Shown here: positions 8,516-18,404 of the stretch, piece after piece
Position numbering within the stretch: the stretch's first letter is position 1
Layout of the letters: each line of letters opens with the position of its first letter
DNA from: Aquamicrobium sp.
GTDB taxonomy: Bacteria > Pseudomonadota > Alphaproteobacteria > Rhizobiales > Rhizobiaceae
Assembly (NCBI RefSeq): GCF_023954335.1
Contig: NZ_JAMLIE010000006.1
Span: 72,943-136,942, forward strand
Length of the DNA: 64,000 bases
Direction of reading: 5' to 3'
Notes under the pieces: generated by a model
The model's database searches: none
What the model was told of the DNA's origin: nothing
What the model saw: only the letters and a program-made list of their open reading frames with translations
Program-made: the position numbers and the translations under genes

Positions 8516-8635
8516 AATCCTAGCATAGCTGATCTTGTGACTCTGTCCTTGTCGATATGATGCGCGGGCGGTAGCAAAAGGGCGATCCGGACTGTTTCAT
8601 CCGGCCCGTGCCGCCTTCCCGCAGGAGAAGCCGTC

Positions 8636-9376
8636 TTGAACGTCCTCATCGTCTACGCCCATCCGGAACCCAAATCGTTCAACGGCGCGATGAAGCACCT
8701 CGCCGTCGAGACGCTGGCGGCGGCGGGCCACGAGGTCGTCGTCAGCGACCTCTACGCCATGGGCTTCGACCCGGTTGCCGGCCGCGCCGACATGACCGGC
8801 GAGCTGACCGACCCCGAGTTCTTCAGCCTGGCGGCGGAGCAGACCGCGGCCTGCCAGACGGGACGCATCGCGCCCGACATCGCCGCCGAAATGGAGAAGC
8901 TGAAGCGCGCCGATCTGGTGATCTTCCAGTTCCCGGTCTGGTGGTTCGGCATGCCGGCGATCCTGAAGGGCTGGGCCGACCGCGTCTTCGCGCGCGGCTT
9001 CGCCTATCTGCCGGGGCGCAAATACGACACCGGCATGTTCAGGGGAAAGCTGGCGATGGTGGCGGCCACCACCGGCACCTCGGCCGACACCTACGCGCCC
9101 GACGGCATCGACGGCGACATCCTCACCGTGCTGTGGCCGATCCATAACGGGCTGCTGCGCTATTCGGGCTTCGACGTTCTGACGCCCTTTATCGCCTATA
9201 TGCCGGGCCGCGTCGGAGAGGACGGCCGCAAGGCGTATCTCGACGCCTACCGCAAGCGGCTCGGCGAGATCGAGACGACGCCGCGCCTGTTCTTCCACCC
9301 GGCCGGGGACTACGGCCCCGACGAGCGGCTGAAGCCCGGCGTCCTCGCCCGCTCCGGGGTCCAGCGCAATGCCTGA
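8636..9376 (+). CDS. NAD(P)H-quinone oxidoreductase, flavodoxin-like fold
   Basis: A 246-residue member of the NQO1/MdaB/KefF-type family, an FMN/FAD two-electron quinone reductase. MNVLIVYAHPEPKSFNGAM is the typical first strand and phosphate loop, and FQFPVWWFGMPAILKGWADRVF is the conserved flavin-binding block. Translation starts at TTG 8636, supported by AGGAG eight bases upstream. The following CoA-transferase gene overlaps its end by 8 bases, so the two are coupled. The link to the LysR operon is by position only. Confidence 0.9.
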   Translation: MNVLIVYAHPEPKSFNGAMKHLAVETLAAAGHEVVVSDLYAMGFDPVAGRADMTGELTDPEFFSLAAEQTAACQTGRIAPDIAAEMEKLKRADLVIFQFPVWWFGMPAILKGWADRVFARGFAYLPGRKYDTGMFRGKLAMVAATTGTSADTYAPDGIDGDILTVLWPIHNGLLRYSGFDVLTPFIAYMPGRVGEDGRKAYLDAYRKRLGEIETTPRLFFHPAGDYGPDERLKPGVLARSGVQRNA

Positions 9377-10502
9377 CCCCGCCCGGCCGCTGGAGGGCCT
9401 GCTGGTGGTCTCGATCGAGCAGGCGGTGGCCGCCCCACTCTGCACCGTGCGGCTCGCCGACGCGGGCGCGCGCGTGATCAAGGTCGAGCGTCCCGAAGGC
9501 GAGACCGCGCGCCACTACGATTCCGCCGTCGAGGGCATGTCGGCCTATTTCGTCTGGCTCAACCGCGGCAAGGAAAGCGCCGCCCTCGACCTGAAGACGC
9601 AAGCCGACCTCGCGCTGCTCCATCGCATGGTGGCGAAGGCCGACATCCTCGTCCACAACCTCGCGCCCGGCGCCATCGACCGGCTGGGCCTGTCGGCGGA
9701 AAGGATCGCGCAGGACCATCCGCGCCTGATATCGGCCGGCATCGTCGGCTACGGCCAGGACACCGACTACGCCGCCATGCGCGCCTACGACATGCTGGTG
9801 CAGGCCGAGAGCGGCATCTGCGCCGTCACCGGAACGCCCGGCACGCCGAGCAAGATCGGCGTCTCCGCCGCCGACATCGCCACCGGCATGAACGCGCACG
9901 CCGCCATCCTCGAGGCGCTGCTGGCGCGCGGGAACACCGGGCGCGGACGCGTCATCGAGATCGCCATGTTCGACGGCATGGCCGACTGGATGGCCGTGCC
10001 GCTGCTGCATTACGAGCATGCCGGCCGCGAGACCGGGCGCTACGGGCTGGCGCACGCCTCGATCTATCCCTATCGGCCCTATGCCTGCCGCGACGGCGTG
10101 GCGATCGTCGTCTCGATCCAGCAGGCCAGCGAATGGAAGCGCTTCTGCGCGACGGTCCTCGAAAAGCCGGCGCTTGCCGAAGACGCGCGCTTCGCCACCA
10201 ACGCCCTGCGCGTCGCCAACCGCGCGGCGCTCGACGCCGAGATCGAGCCGGTCTTCGCCGCCATCGACCATCAGGAGGCCATCCGGCGCCTCGACGCGGC
10301 GCAGAACGCCTGGGGCCGCGCGAGCGAGGTGCGCGATCTTCCGCAGCACAAGGCGCTGCGCCGGATCGCGGTGCAGTTGCCCGGCGGCAAGACCGTCACC
10401 CTGCCGAAACCGTCGGTGCGCGCCGCGGCCTTCGAGACCCCGCCCGCCGTCCCCGCTCTCGGCGCGGACACGGCCCGGATCCGCGCCGAATTCGCCGCCT
10501 GA
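9369..10502 (+). CDS. CaiB/BaiF family CoA transferase
   Basis: A 377-residue class III CoA transferase that would move CoA between carboxylic acids. It has the family opening (LEGLLVVSIEQAVAAPLCTVRLADAGARVIKVE), NRGKES, and the catalytic Asp in AYDMLVQAESG (Asp141). The GTPGTPSKIG and FDGMADWM blocks are also typical. It overlaps the quinone reductase gene by 8 bases. The acid it activates may belong to the pathway encoded by the divergent operon, but this is inference from proximity. Confidence 0.93.
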   Translation: MPDPARPLEGLLVVSIEQAVAAPLCTVRLADAGARVIKVERPEGETARHYDSAVEGMSAYFVWLNRGKESAALDLKTQADLALLHRMVAKADILVHNLAPGAIDRLGLSAERIAQDHPRLISAGIVGYGQDTDYAAMRAYDMLVQAESGICAVTGTPGTPSKIGVSAADIATGMNAHAAILEALLARGNTGRGRVIEIAMFDGMADWMAVPLLHYEHAGRETGRYGLAHASIYPYRPYACRDGVAIVVSIQQASEWKRFCATVLEKPALAEDARFATNALRVANRAALDAEIEPVFAAIDHQEAIRRLDAAQNAWGRASEVRDLPQHKALRRIAVQLPGGKTVTLPKPSVRAAAFETPPAVPALGADTARIRAEFAA

Positions 10503-10604
10503 CCGCCGGGAGACATCGGAAGGCGTCTCTTCCGGCTTTGCGGGCAGCCTTGCCGTCCCGCATCTGCTATTCAAGGGGCCATCCGATTCCCGAAGAACGA
10601 CGCC

Positions 10605-12407
<1,803 letters not shown>

Positions 12408-12434
12408 CGGGCGAGGCCATCGGGTTTCTCCCCG

Positions 12435-13658
12435 CTAATCGTCCTGCCGGTCCCAGCTCGGGAACGGGTCCGGCAGGTCGCGCCAGCGGCCCGGCATGAA
12501 GTCCTTTTCCCTGACGAGGCAGGCATCGAGCCCGGCGCGCAGCGTCGCCTCGTCCATCGGGTCGCAGCCGATGAAGACGATCTCCTGCCGGCGGTCGCCC
12601 CAGACCGGGTCGAGATAGGGCCGCATCGCCGCGCGCCATTCGGGATGGTCGGGCCACCGGTGCTTCGGCACCGAGGCCCACCACAGGCCGCGCTTGCCCG
12701 TCCGGATCAGCGCGCCCGCCTGGCTGATCTCGCCGACATGGTGCGGGCGGGTGGCGAGCCAGAAGAAGCCCTTGGCGCGCACCACGCCCGGCCACGGCCG
12801 GTCGATGAACGCTTTCAGCTTCATCGGCTCGAACGGCTGCCGCGCGCGGTAGACGAAGGAGCGGATGCCGTATTCCTCTGTCTCGGGAACGTGGTCCCTG
12901 AACCCGTTCAGTTCCTTGAACCAGAGCGGGTGCTGCTCGGCCCTGTCGAAATCGAAGCGGCCCGTGTCGAGCACGTCGGCAAGGGCGACCTTGCCGAAAT
13001 CGGTCTCGATCAGTTCCGCGTCGGGGTTGAGCGAGCGGACGATCTTGCGCGCGAGGTCGAGGTCGCGCGCCGGCGTGTCGGACACCTTGTTGAGCACGAT
13101 CACGTCGGCGAACTCGATCTGCTCGACCAGGAGGTCGACCAGCGCCCGGTCGTCGGCGTCGCCCGCGACCTCGCCGCGGTCGCGCAGGAAATCCTGCGAG
13201 GCATAGTCCCTGAGCAGGTTCGCGGCGTCGACCACCGTCACCATCGTGTCGAGCCGCGCGACGTCGGACAGGCTCTCGCCGTTCTCGTCGCGGAAGTCGA
13301 AGGTTGTGGCGACCGGCAGCGGCTCGGCGATGCCCGTGCCCTCGATCAGCAGGTAGTCGAAGCGGCCCTCCTGCGACAGGCGGCGCACCTCCTTCAAAAG
13401 GTCGTCGCGCAGGGTGCAGCAGATGCAGCCATTGGTCAGCTCGACCAGTTGCTCCTCGGTGCGCGACAGGTTCGCGCCGCCGTCGCGCACGAGCGAGGCG
13501 TCGATGTTCACCTCGCTCATGTCGTTGACGATGACGGCGACGCGCCGGCCGCTGCGGTTGTTGAGCACATGGTTGAGCAGCGTCGTCTTGCCGGCCCCGA
13601 GGAAGCCGGAGAGCACGGTGACGGGAAGGCGGCTGGAGGATTTGGCTGTGTCGAGCAT
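12435..13658 (-). CDS. zigA: COG0523/CobW-family GTPase, ZigA-like zinc metallochaperone
   Basis: A 407-residue G3E GTPase that would deliver a metal, probably zinc, to client proteins in the cytosol. It has Walker A GFLGAGKTT (residues 18-26), the metal-binding GCICC motif (77-81), LIEGTGIAEP (switch), and a CobW_C domain in the carboxyl third. The guanine-recognition NKxD site reads NKVSD, with Ser in the Asp place. It is the last gene of the receptor/CobN-like/TolQ-like/DUF2149 cluster, 46 bases after DUF2149. The Zur-like site upstream of the cluster favours zinc over cobalt. Confidence 0.88.
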   Translation of the reverse strand: MLDTAKSSSRLPVTVLSGFLGAGKTTLLNHVLNNRSGRRVAVIVNDMSEVNIDASLVRDGGANLSRTEEQLVELTNGCICCTLRDDLLKEVRRLSQEGRFDYLLIEGTGIAEPLPVATTFDFRDENGESLSDVARLDTMVTVVDAANLLRDYASQDFLRDRGEVAGDADDRALVDLLVEQIEFADVIVLNKVSDTPARDLDLARKIVRSLNPDAELIETDFGKVALADVLDTGRFDFDRAEQHPLWFKELNGFRDHVPETEEYGIRSFVYRARQPFEPMKLKAFIDRPWPGVVRAKGFFWLATRPHHVGEISQAGALIRTGKRGLWWASVPKHRWPDHPEWRAAMRPYLDPVWGDRRQEIVFIGCDPMDEATLRAGLDACLVREKDFMPGRWRDLPDPFPSWDRQDD

Positions 13659-13704
13659 GGCGGGCCTCTTGGGGTTTTGGGGAGAAGGGGCGCGGGGCGC
13701 GCGG

Positions 13705-14028
13705 TCAATCGCCGCCCGGATCAGCCTCGGGGACGTAGATCATGCGGCCGTCGTCGAGCCGGTAGGTGATGCCGGCGCGCACGCCCTCGCCCTCGCCGAT
13801 CCGGCCGCTCGCCTCGTAGCGGGTCAGCTCGCGCCCATCCTTGACGGTGATGCGCATGTCCGGCTCGCCCGGATTCTCCACCACCGTCACCCGCGCCGAC
13901 GAGAACGGGTTGAGCGGATTGGTGACGATGACGATCATCAGGATGCCGATGACGACGAGGAAGAGGTCGATCAGGTTGACGACGGACAGGATCGGATCGT
14001 CGGCGTCGTCGTGGTCGAGAAAGCGCAT
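13705..14028 (-). CDS. DUF2149 single-span membrane protein, probable ExbD-like partner
   Basis: A 107-residue protein: a short acidic cytoplasmic amino end, one membrane segment at about residues 13-35 containing Asp21 (VVNLIDLFLVVIGIL), and a soluble domain that would be periplasmic. This layout, with an Asp in the membrane span, copies ExbD/TolR/MotB although the sequence belongs to DUF2149. Its ATG overlaps the stop of the MotA/TolQ/ExbB gene by one base. I infer that the pair forms an ion-driven motor for the neighbouring chelatase or receptor; no experiment in the sequence shows this. Confidence 0.85.
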   Translation of the reverse strand: MRFLDHDDADDPILSVVNLIDLFLVVIGILMIVIVTNPLNPFSSARVTVVENPGEPDMRITVKDGRELTRYEASGRIGEGEGVRAGITYRLDDGRMIYVPEADPGGD

Positions 14029-14492
14029 CAGCCTGCCTCCCTTTGCCGTTCCGCCGCCCGCAGTTCCTCGAGCAGCCAGCGGCGGCGGATCGTCAGGACG
14101 AAGAAGGTGATGCTGGCCGCGACGAGAGCGAGGATCACGGCGGAGAAGGCGACGACGAGGTTCTCGCCGACCGAGCCCGCATCGCCCCGGCTCAGCGCCA
14201 GCAGCGCCGGCCCCATCGGGATCATGGTGGCGACGAGCCCGAGCATCGGCGCGGTGCGCGAGACGATGCGCAGCCATTCCAGCCGCTTCATGATCGCCAG
14301 CTCGAGGTCGTCGCTATGACCGGCCGCGCCGTCCAGCACGGAGCGGTAGGCGCCGCGCCCGCGCTGGACCGCCTCGACGAGGAACATGCCGAGCGCGACC
14401 AGCGCATAGGCGAGCGAGCCGGCAATCAGCGCGAGAATCGGGACGAGGAAAAGACGCGAAACCTCGAAGAGGCCGAGCTCGAAATCGTTCAT
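14028..14492 (-). CDS. MotA/TolQ/ExbB proton-channel family protein
   Basis: A 154-residue inner-membrane protein with three predicted membrane segments (about residues 14-40, 78-98 and 108-133). The second contains TAPMLGLVATMIPMGPALL, equivalent to the APLLGLLGTV motif of ExbB and TolQ. It is shorter than ExbB (about 240) and resembles versions linked to CobN-like proteins. It lies 27 bases after the CobN-like gene and overlaps the DUF2149 start. It most likely conducts protons to energise the cluster. Confidence 0.9.
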   Translation of the reverse strand: MNDFELGLFEVSRLFLVPILALIAGSLAYALVALGMFLVEAVQRGRGAYRSVLDGAAGHSDDLELAIMKRLEWLRIVSRTAPMLGLVATMIPMGPALLALSRGDAGSVGENLVVAFSAVILALVAASITFFVLTIRRRWLLEELRAAERQREAG

Positions 14493-14519
14493 GAAGCACC
14501 GTGGATTGAATCTGGAAAC

Positions 14520-17500
14520 CTAAGCGCGGCGGGCGTTCGCCCGCCATTGAAGCCCGCCGCCGAGCGCGACGAGGCAGAGCATGACGGAAAGCGCGAGCCA
14601 AAGCCGCCGCTCGTCCTGCGCCGTGCCGGAAGGGGCGACCTCCTCCAGCACCTGCCCGGCGACCGGCTGCGGCGCGCCGGCCACAGGGGTCGCCTCGGTG
14701 TCGGGCCGGTCCTGCCCGCCGCCTTCCGGCGCGGCCGCCTGCGCCGCCGCGAGGCCGAAGCCCGCCGCCATGTTCGCGACGAACTCCCTCGTCAGCGCCT
14801 CGCCGACATCGACGCCGTGGTCGGCGGCGAGCGCCTGCCAGCGTTCGGCGAGCTGCCGGCGGGTCTCGTCGGCGGCATCCCAGTAGCCCTTGCGGATCGC
14901 CTCGATCATGCGCTCCATGAGCTGCGCCTGCGCGGTCGGGTTGTGCGCCTCGAAATACGCGTCGAGGTCGAGACCGCGCGCGTCGGCGACATAGGTGTCG
15001 AACATCGACTGCCACTGGTCGGCGCGCACGGTCGAGGGATCGACCACCTGCCAGCCGAACAGATTGTTGGCGGCATTGAGCATTTCGAGCGTCCCGGCAT
15101 AGCCTTCCGCCTTCATGCCCTCGATCCAGTGCGGATTGAGCGCGCGCACGCGCAGTTCATCGGCGAGGAAGCGCGCCAGCGGCGTCGTCCGCGTGGCGGC
15201 GGCGTCGCGCAGGTCCGAGACGTAGAGCGACGGCGCGGCCCCGTCGAGATGGCGCACCGCCAGCGACAGGCCGCCGAGGAACTCGAACGGATGGTCGGTG
15301 GACAGCACGCCGTGCAGGTTGGACGAGCGCGACATGACCGCGACCTGCGTGCCCCTGAGCTGCTCGGCGAACAGGTTGGCCGCCGGTGAGGCTTCGCCCC
15401 ACGCCCGCGCGCCGTAAGCGTAGCGGGTTCCGTCGAGGAAGCGTTCGGCGAGCGCCGAATCCTCGTCCCATGTCGTGGAGGCGAGCGCCATGTGCGGCAT
15501 GCCGCTGCCGTAGCTGCCCGGCGCGTTGGAGAAGACGCGAAGCATCGCCTGCGCGCGCGCCTCGTCGGGGCCGAGGCCCTTCGCTTCCAGCAGCGCCGCC
15601 ACCCGGGCGCTGTTGGCGGCGACGGGGTTGTCGGCCTCATCCAGCGCAGCGATGCGCTCGATGGCTTCGGCCAGAAGCCGCATGAAGCCGTCGAACTGAT
15701 CTCGGTAGACGCTCGTCACCTGCACGACGACATCGACGCGCGGCCGGCCGAGCTCGGCCGCCGGCACGATCTCCAGGCCGCGCACGCGCCCGCCCTCGTC
15801 CCAGACGGGACGCAGGCCCAGCGCATGCAGCACCTGCGCCTCGGTGACGCCGAGATGCCGGATCGCCTCGGACGACCACAGGCTGAAGGCGATCTTCCGC
15901 GGGAAGGCGCCGCCATGGTCGGCGCGGAACGCGGCGACCAACTGGTCGAACGCCTCGGCCCCGGCCTCGTAGGCCGCCTTCGTCGGTATCCGGTCGGGCT
16001 CGAAGGCGTAGAGGTTCCTGCCGCTCGCCACATCCGGGTTGCGGATCGGGTCGCCGCCCGCGCCAGGCGCGACGAAGCGACCTTCGAGCCCGGCGAGCAG
16101 CGCCTCGATCTCGCCCGGCGCGGCAAGGTTCGCCTCCAGCGCGTCGGCGCGCTCCAGAAGGTCCCTGAGCGGCGCGGCGAGCGAGGCCCGGTCGCCGCCG
16201 TCGCGCAGATATTGCCGGAGCGCGGCGTAGGGCGCGGTCTCCTTCAGCGCCGCGAAATCGTCGACGAAAAGCTCCTCCCCCTCCGCGCCGACCGCGTCGT
16301 AGAAGGGCTGGCCGAGCTGCTGCATGACGGTGGAGAGCCGGGCGTCCGCATCGGCCGGCTTGCCGAACGTGTGCAGCCCGAGCGGCATCGCCGTGCGGGC
16401 GAGCTCGTGGAGATGATCGTGCAGCACGGGCAGGAAGCCGGCGAAGTCCTGCCGCACCGCCTCTTCCGTCCAGCCTAGATCGGCATGCATGCCCGCCGCG
16501 GTCGCCGCGTCGGCGATCTCGCTCGCGGTCCTGTCGCGCACCGCGCCCTCGTCGAGCTGGCCGTATTCGTGGATCAGATGGTGGATGTCGCGCAGCTCGT
16601 CATAGAGCCCGGACGGCGCGAAGGGCGGCGTCTGGTGGCTGATCGTCACCGCGCGGCCGCGCCGGCGCGCCTGCAACGCCTCGCCGACATTGTCCTGGAT
16701 GTAGGGGTAGAACACCGGCAGATCGCCGACCGCGAGGAACGGGTCGTCGTCGGCCGCAAGGCCCCGGTCCTTGCCCGGCAGCCATTCCTGCGTGCCGTGG
16801 GTGCCGAGATGGACGATGGCGTCGGCGCCCGCCTGCTCGCGCAGGTAAAGATAGGCGGCCATGTAGAGATGGTCGGGCGGGGCGGCGGTGTCGTGATAAT
16901 GCGCGCCGGGCGTGTCGCCGCGCGGCATCTGCGGCAGCACCACCAGCCTGCCGCGCTTCATGCGCGGGATGACGAAGCTCGCCACGCCGTCGACCTCGCG
17001 CACCGCCCAGTGCCGCCCCGGCTGGCCGAGATGCGAGAAGGCATGACGCCGCGCCGGCGACAGCGTGGCGAGCCACCGCTCATAGTCCGCGACGGGCAGC
17101 GTCGCGGCGAGGCCCTGTGCCAGCAGCTCCTCCAGCGGGACGGTGCGGTAGAGCCCGCCTAGCATCGCCTGTCCCGCCTCGATCATCTCCGGCTCGGGGA
17201 TCGGCTCGACATCGTAGCCGGCCCGCGCCAGCCCTGCGGCGACGGTCTCGACGCTCGCCGGCACGTTGAGGTTGGAGGCGGCGAGGTTCTTCTCGCCGGC
17301 CGGATAGTTCCAGAACATCAGCGCGAGGGTCTTGTCGGCCGCCGGCTTGCGGCGCAGCAGGGCAAGGCGCTTCAGCTTGCCGACAAGCGCGTCGACCTGC
17401 GCCGGCAGCGGCACCTCCGCCCCCTCCTCCACCGCCGTCAGCACGATCGGGTCGCTCATGCCCCAGCCTTCAGGCCCGGCGAGGAACACCGCCGCCGTGC

Positions 17501-18404
17501 GCGCGGGGATGCCGGAGGCCGCCGCCGCCCACGCCTCCGCCCCGCCCTCGCGAAAACCGAGCGTCTGGATGACGGGAATGTCGAGGTCGAGGAACTCGGC
17601 GCTGCGCACTGTCCCGTTCATCATGTGGGTGAGGTTGACGAGCGCGTCGATCCGCCCCGGCCGGACGATCTTGGTGAGCCCCTCAGGGTCGGCCCCGTCG
17701 AACCAGAAGACGACGGGCGCGAGGCCCGCCGCCTCGCTGCGCGCGACCAGCGCGTCGACGAGCCCCGTCTGCATGTCCGACACCATGCCGCCATGCGCGA
17801 CGAAGCCGATGCGGCCCGTCGCGCCCGCCCAGCGCTCAGCCCCCCACGACAGGAGATCGTCGAGCGAGGCGAAGACCTCGGGCGCCTGCGGATGGTAGAA
17901 GCCGGTCGCCGGCAGGCGCGCCGCATGAGGCATGGCCGAGAGGTCGCCGCCTTCCTTCCACGCGCGCACCGCGGCGAAGAACAGGCGGAAATTCTCCGCG
18001 CCCCCGGCGGCGTAGTAGCCGAGCAGCAGGCCGGCGGCGCGCGGCTCGATGCCGCTCCATCGCGGCGGGCCGCCGCCGATGGTGATCGCCGGCACGGCCG
18101 CGGCGGCGAGCCGGTCGCCCAGCGCCTCCTCGACGCGCGCCCGGTCTCCCGGCCGCGGCACGTCGAGGATAACGAGGTCGGCCCCGGCCAGCCAGTCCTC
18201 CGGCCCGCCCGCCGCCCGCTCGACATCGACGCTCTCCAGCCTGACGCCGGCCGCGTCCGCCATCGGCCGCATGGCGCGGAACTTCGCCGGCAGCACGAAG
18301 CCGGTGGTGAGGACCCGCACGACGGGGGCCGGTTCCTGCGCGGCGGCCGGCGAAGCCACGAATGCGAAGAGGATGACGAGGAGGAAGGCGGCGGCGCGCA
18401 TCAC
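14520..18404 (-). CDS. CobN-like metal-chelatase large subunit, exported and membrane-anchored
   Basis: A 1294-residue CobN/BchH-family protein. The core motif HLGTHGTQEWLPGK lies near residues 531-544, and the YPYIQDNVGEALQARRRG and ISHQTPP blocks follow, all typical of cobalt and magnesium chelatases. Unlike cytosolic CobN it begins with a signal peptide (MRAAAFLLVILFAFVASPAAAQ) and ends with one membrane segment (about 1266-1284) and a basic tail, so the catalytic mass should face the periplasm. No CobS/CobT ATPase is nearby. GTG 18404 or ATG 18401 starts it, directly after the receptor stop. CobN-like HmuS of Bacteroidetes haem operons is the nearest known analogue. Confidence 0.9.
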   Translation of the reverse strand: MMRAAAFLLVILFAFVASPAAAQEPAPVVRVLTTGFVLPAKFRAMRPMADAAGVRLESVDVERAAGGPEDWLAGADLVILDVPRPGDRARVEEALGDRLAAAAVPAITIGGGPPRWSGIEPRAAGLLLGYYAAGGAENFRLFFAAVRAWKEGGDLSAMPHAARLPATGFYHPQAPEVFASLDDLLSWGAERWAGATGRIGFVAHGGMVSDMQTGLVDALVARSEAAGLAPVVFWFDGADPEGLTKIVRPGRIDALVNLTHMMNGTVRSAEFLDLDIPVIQTLGFREGGAEAWAAAASGIPARTAAVFLAGPEGWGMSDPIVLTAVEEGAEVPLPAQVDALVGKLKRLALLRRKPAADKTLALMFWNYPAGEKNLAASNLNVPASVETVAAGLARAGYDVEPIPEPEMIEAGQAMLGGLYRTVPLEELLAQGLAATLPVADYERWLATLSPARRHAFSHLGQPGRHWAVREVDGVASFVIPRMKRGRLVVLPQMPRGDTPGAHYHDTAAPPDHLYMAAYLYLREQAGADAIVHLGTHGTQEWLPGKDRGLAADDDPFLAVGDLPVFYPYIQDNVGEALQARRRGRAVTISHQTPPFAPSGLYDELRDIHHLIHEYGQLDEGAVRDRTASEIADAATAAGMHADLGWTEEAVRQDFAGFLPVLHDHLHELARTAMPLGLHTFGKPADADARLSTVMQQLGQPFYDAVGAEGEELFVDDFAALKETAPYAALRQYLRDGGDRASLAAPLRDLLERADALEANLAAPGEIEALLAGLEGRFVAPGAGGDPIRNPDVASGRNLYAFEPDRIPTKAAYEAGAEAFDQLVAAFRADHGGAFPRKIAFSLWSSEAIRHLGVTEAQVLHALGLRPVWDEGGRVRGLEIVPAAELGRPRVDVVVQVTSVYRDQFDGFMRLLAEAIERIAALDEADNPVAANSARVAALLEAKGLGPDEARAQAMLRVFSNAPGSYGSGMPHMALASTTWDEDSALAERFLDGTRYAYGARAWGEASPAANLFAEQLRGTQVAVMSRSSNLHGVLSTDHPFEFLGGLSLAVRHLDGAAPSLYVSDLRDAAATRTTPLARFLADELRVRALNPHWIEGMKAEGYAGTLEMLNAANNLFGWQVVDPSTVRADQWQSMFDTYVADARGLDLDAYFEAHNPTAQAQLMERMIEAIRKGYWDAADETRRQLAERWQALAADHGVDVGEALTREFVANMAAGFGLAAAQAAAPEGGGQDRPDTEATPVAGAPQPVAGQVLEEVAPSGTAQDERRLWLALSVMLCLVALGGGLQWRANARRA

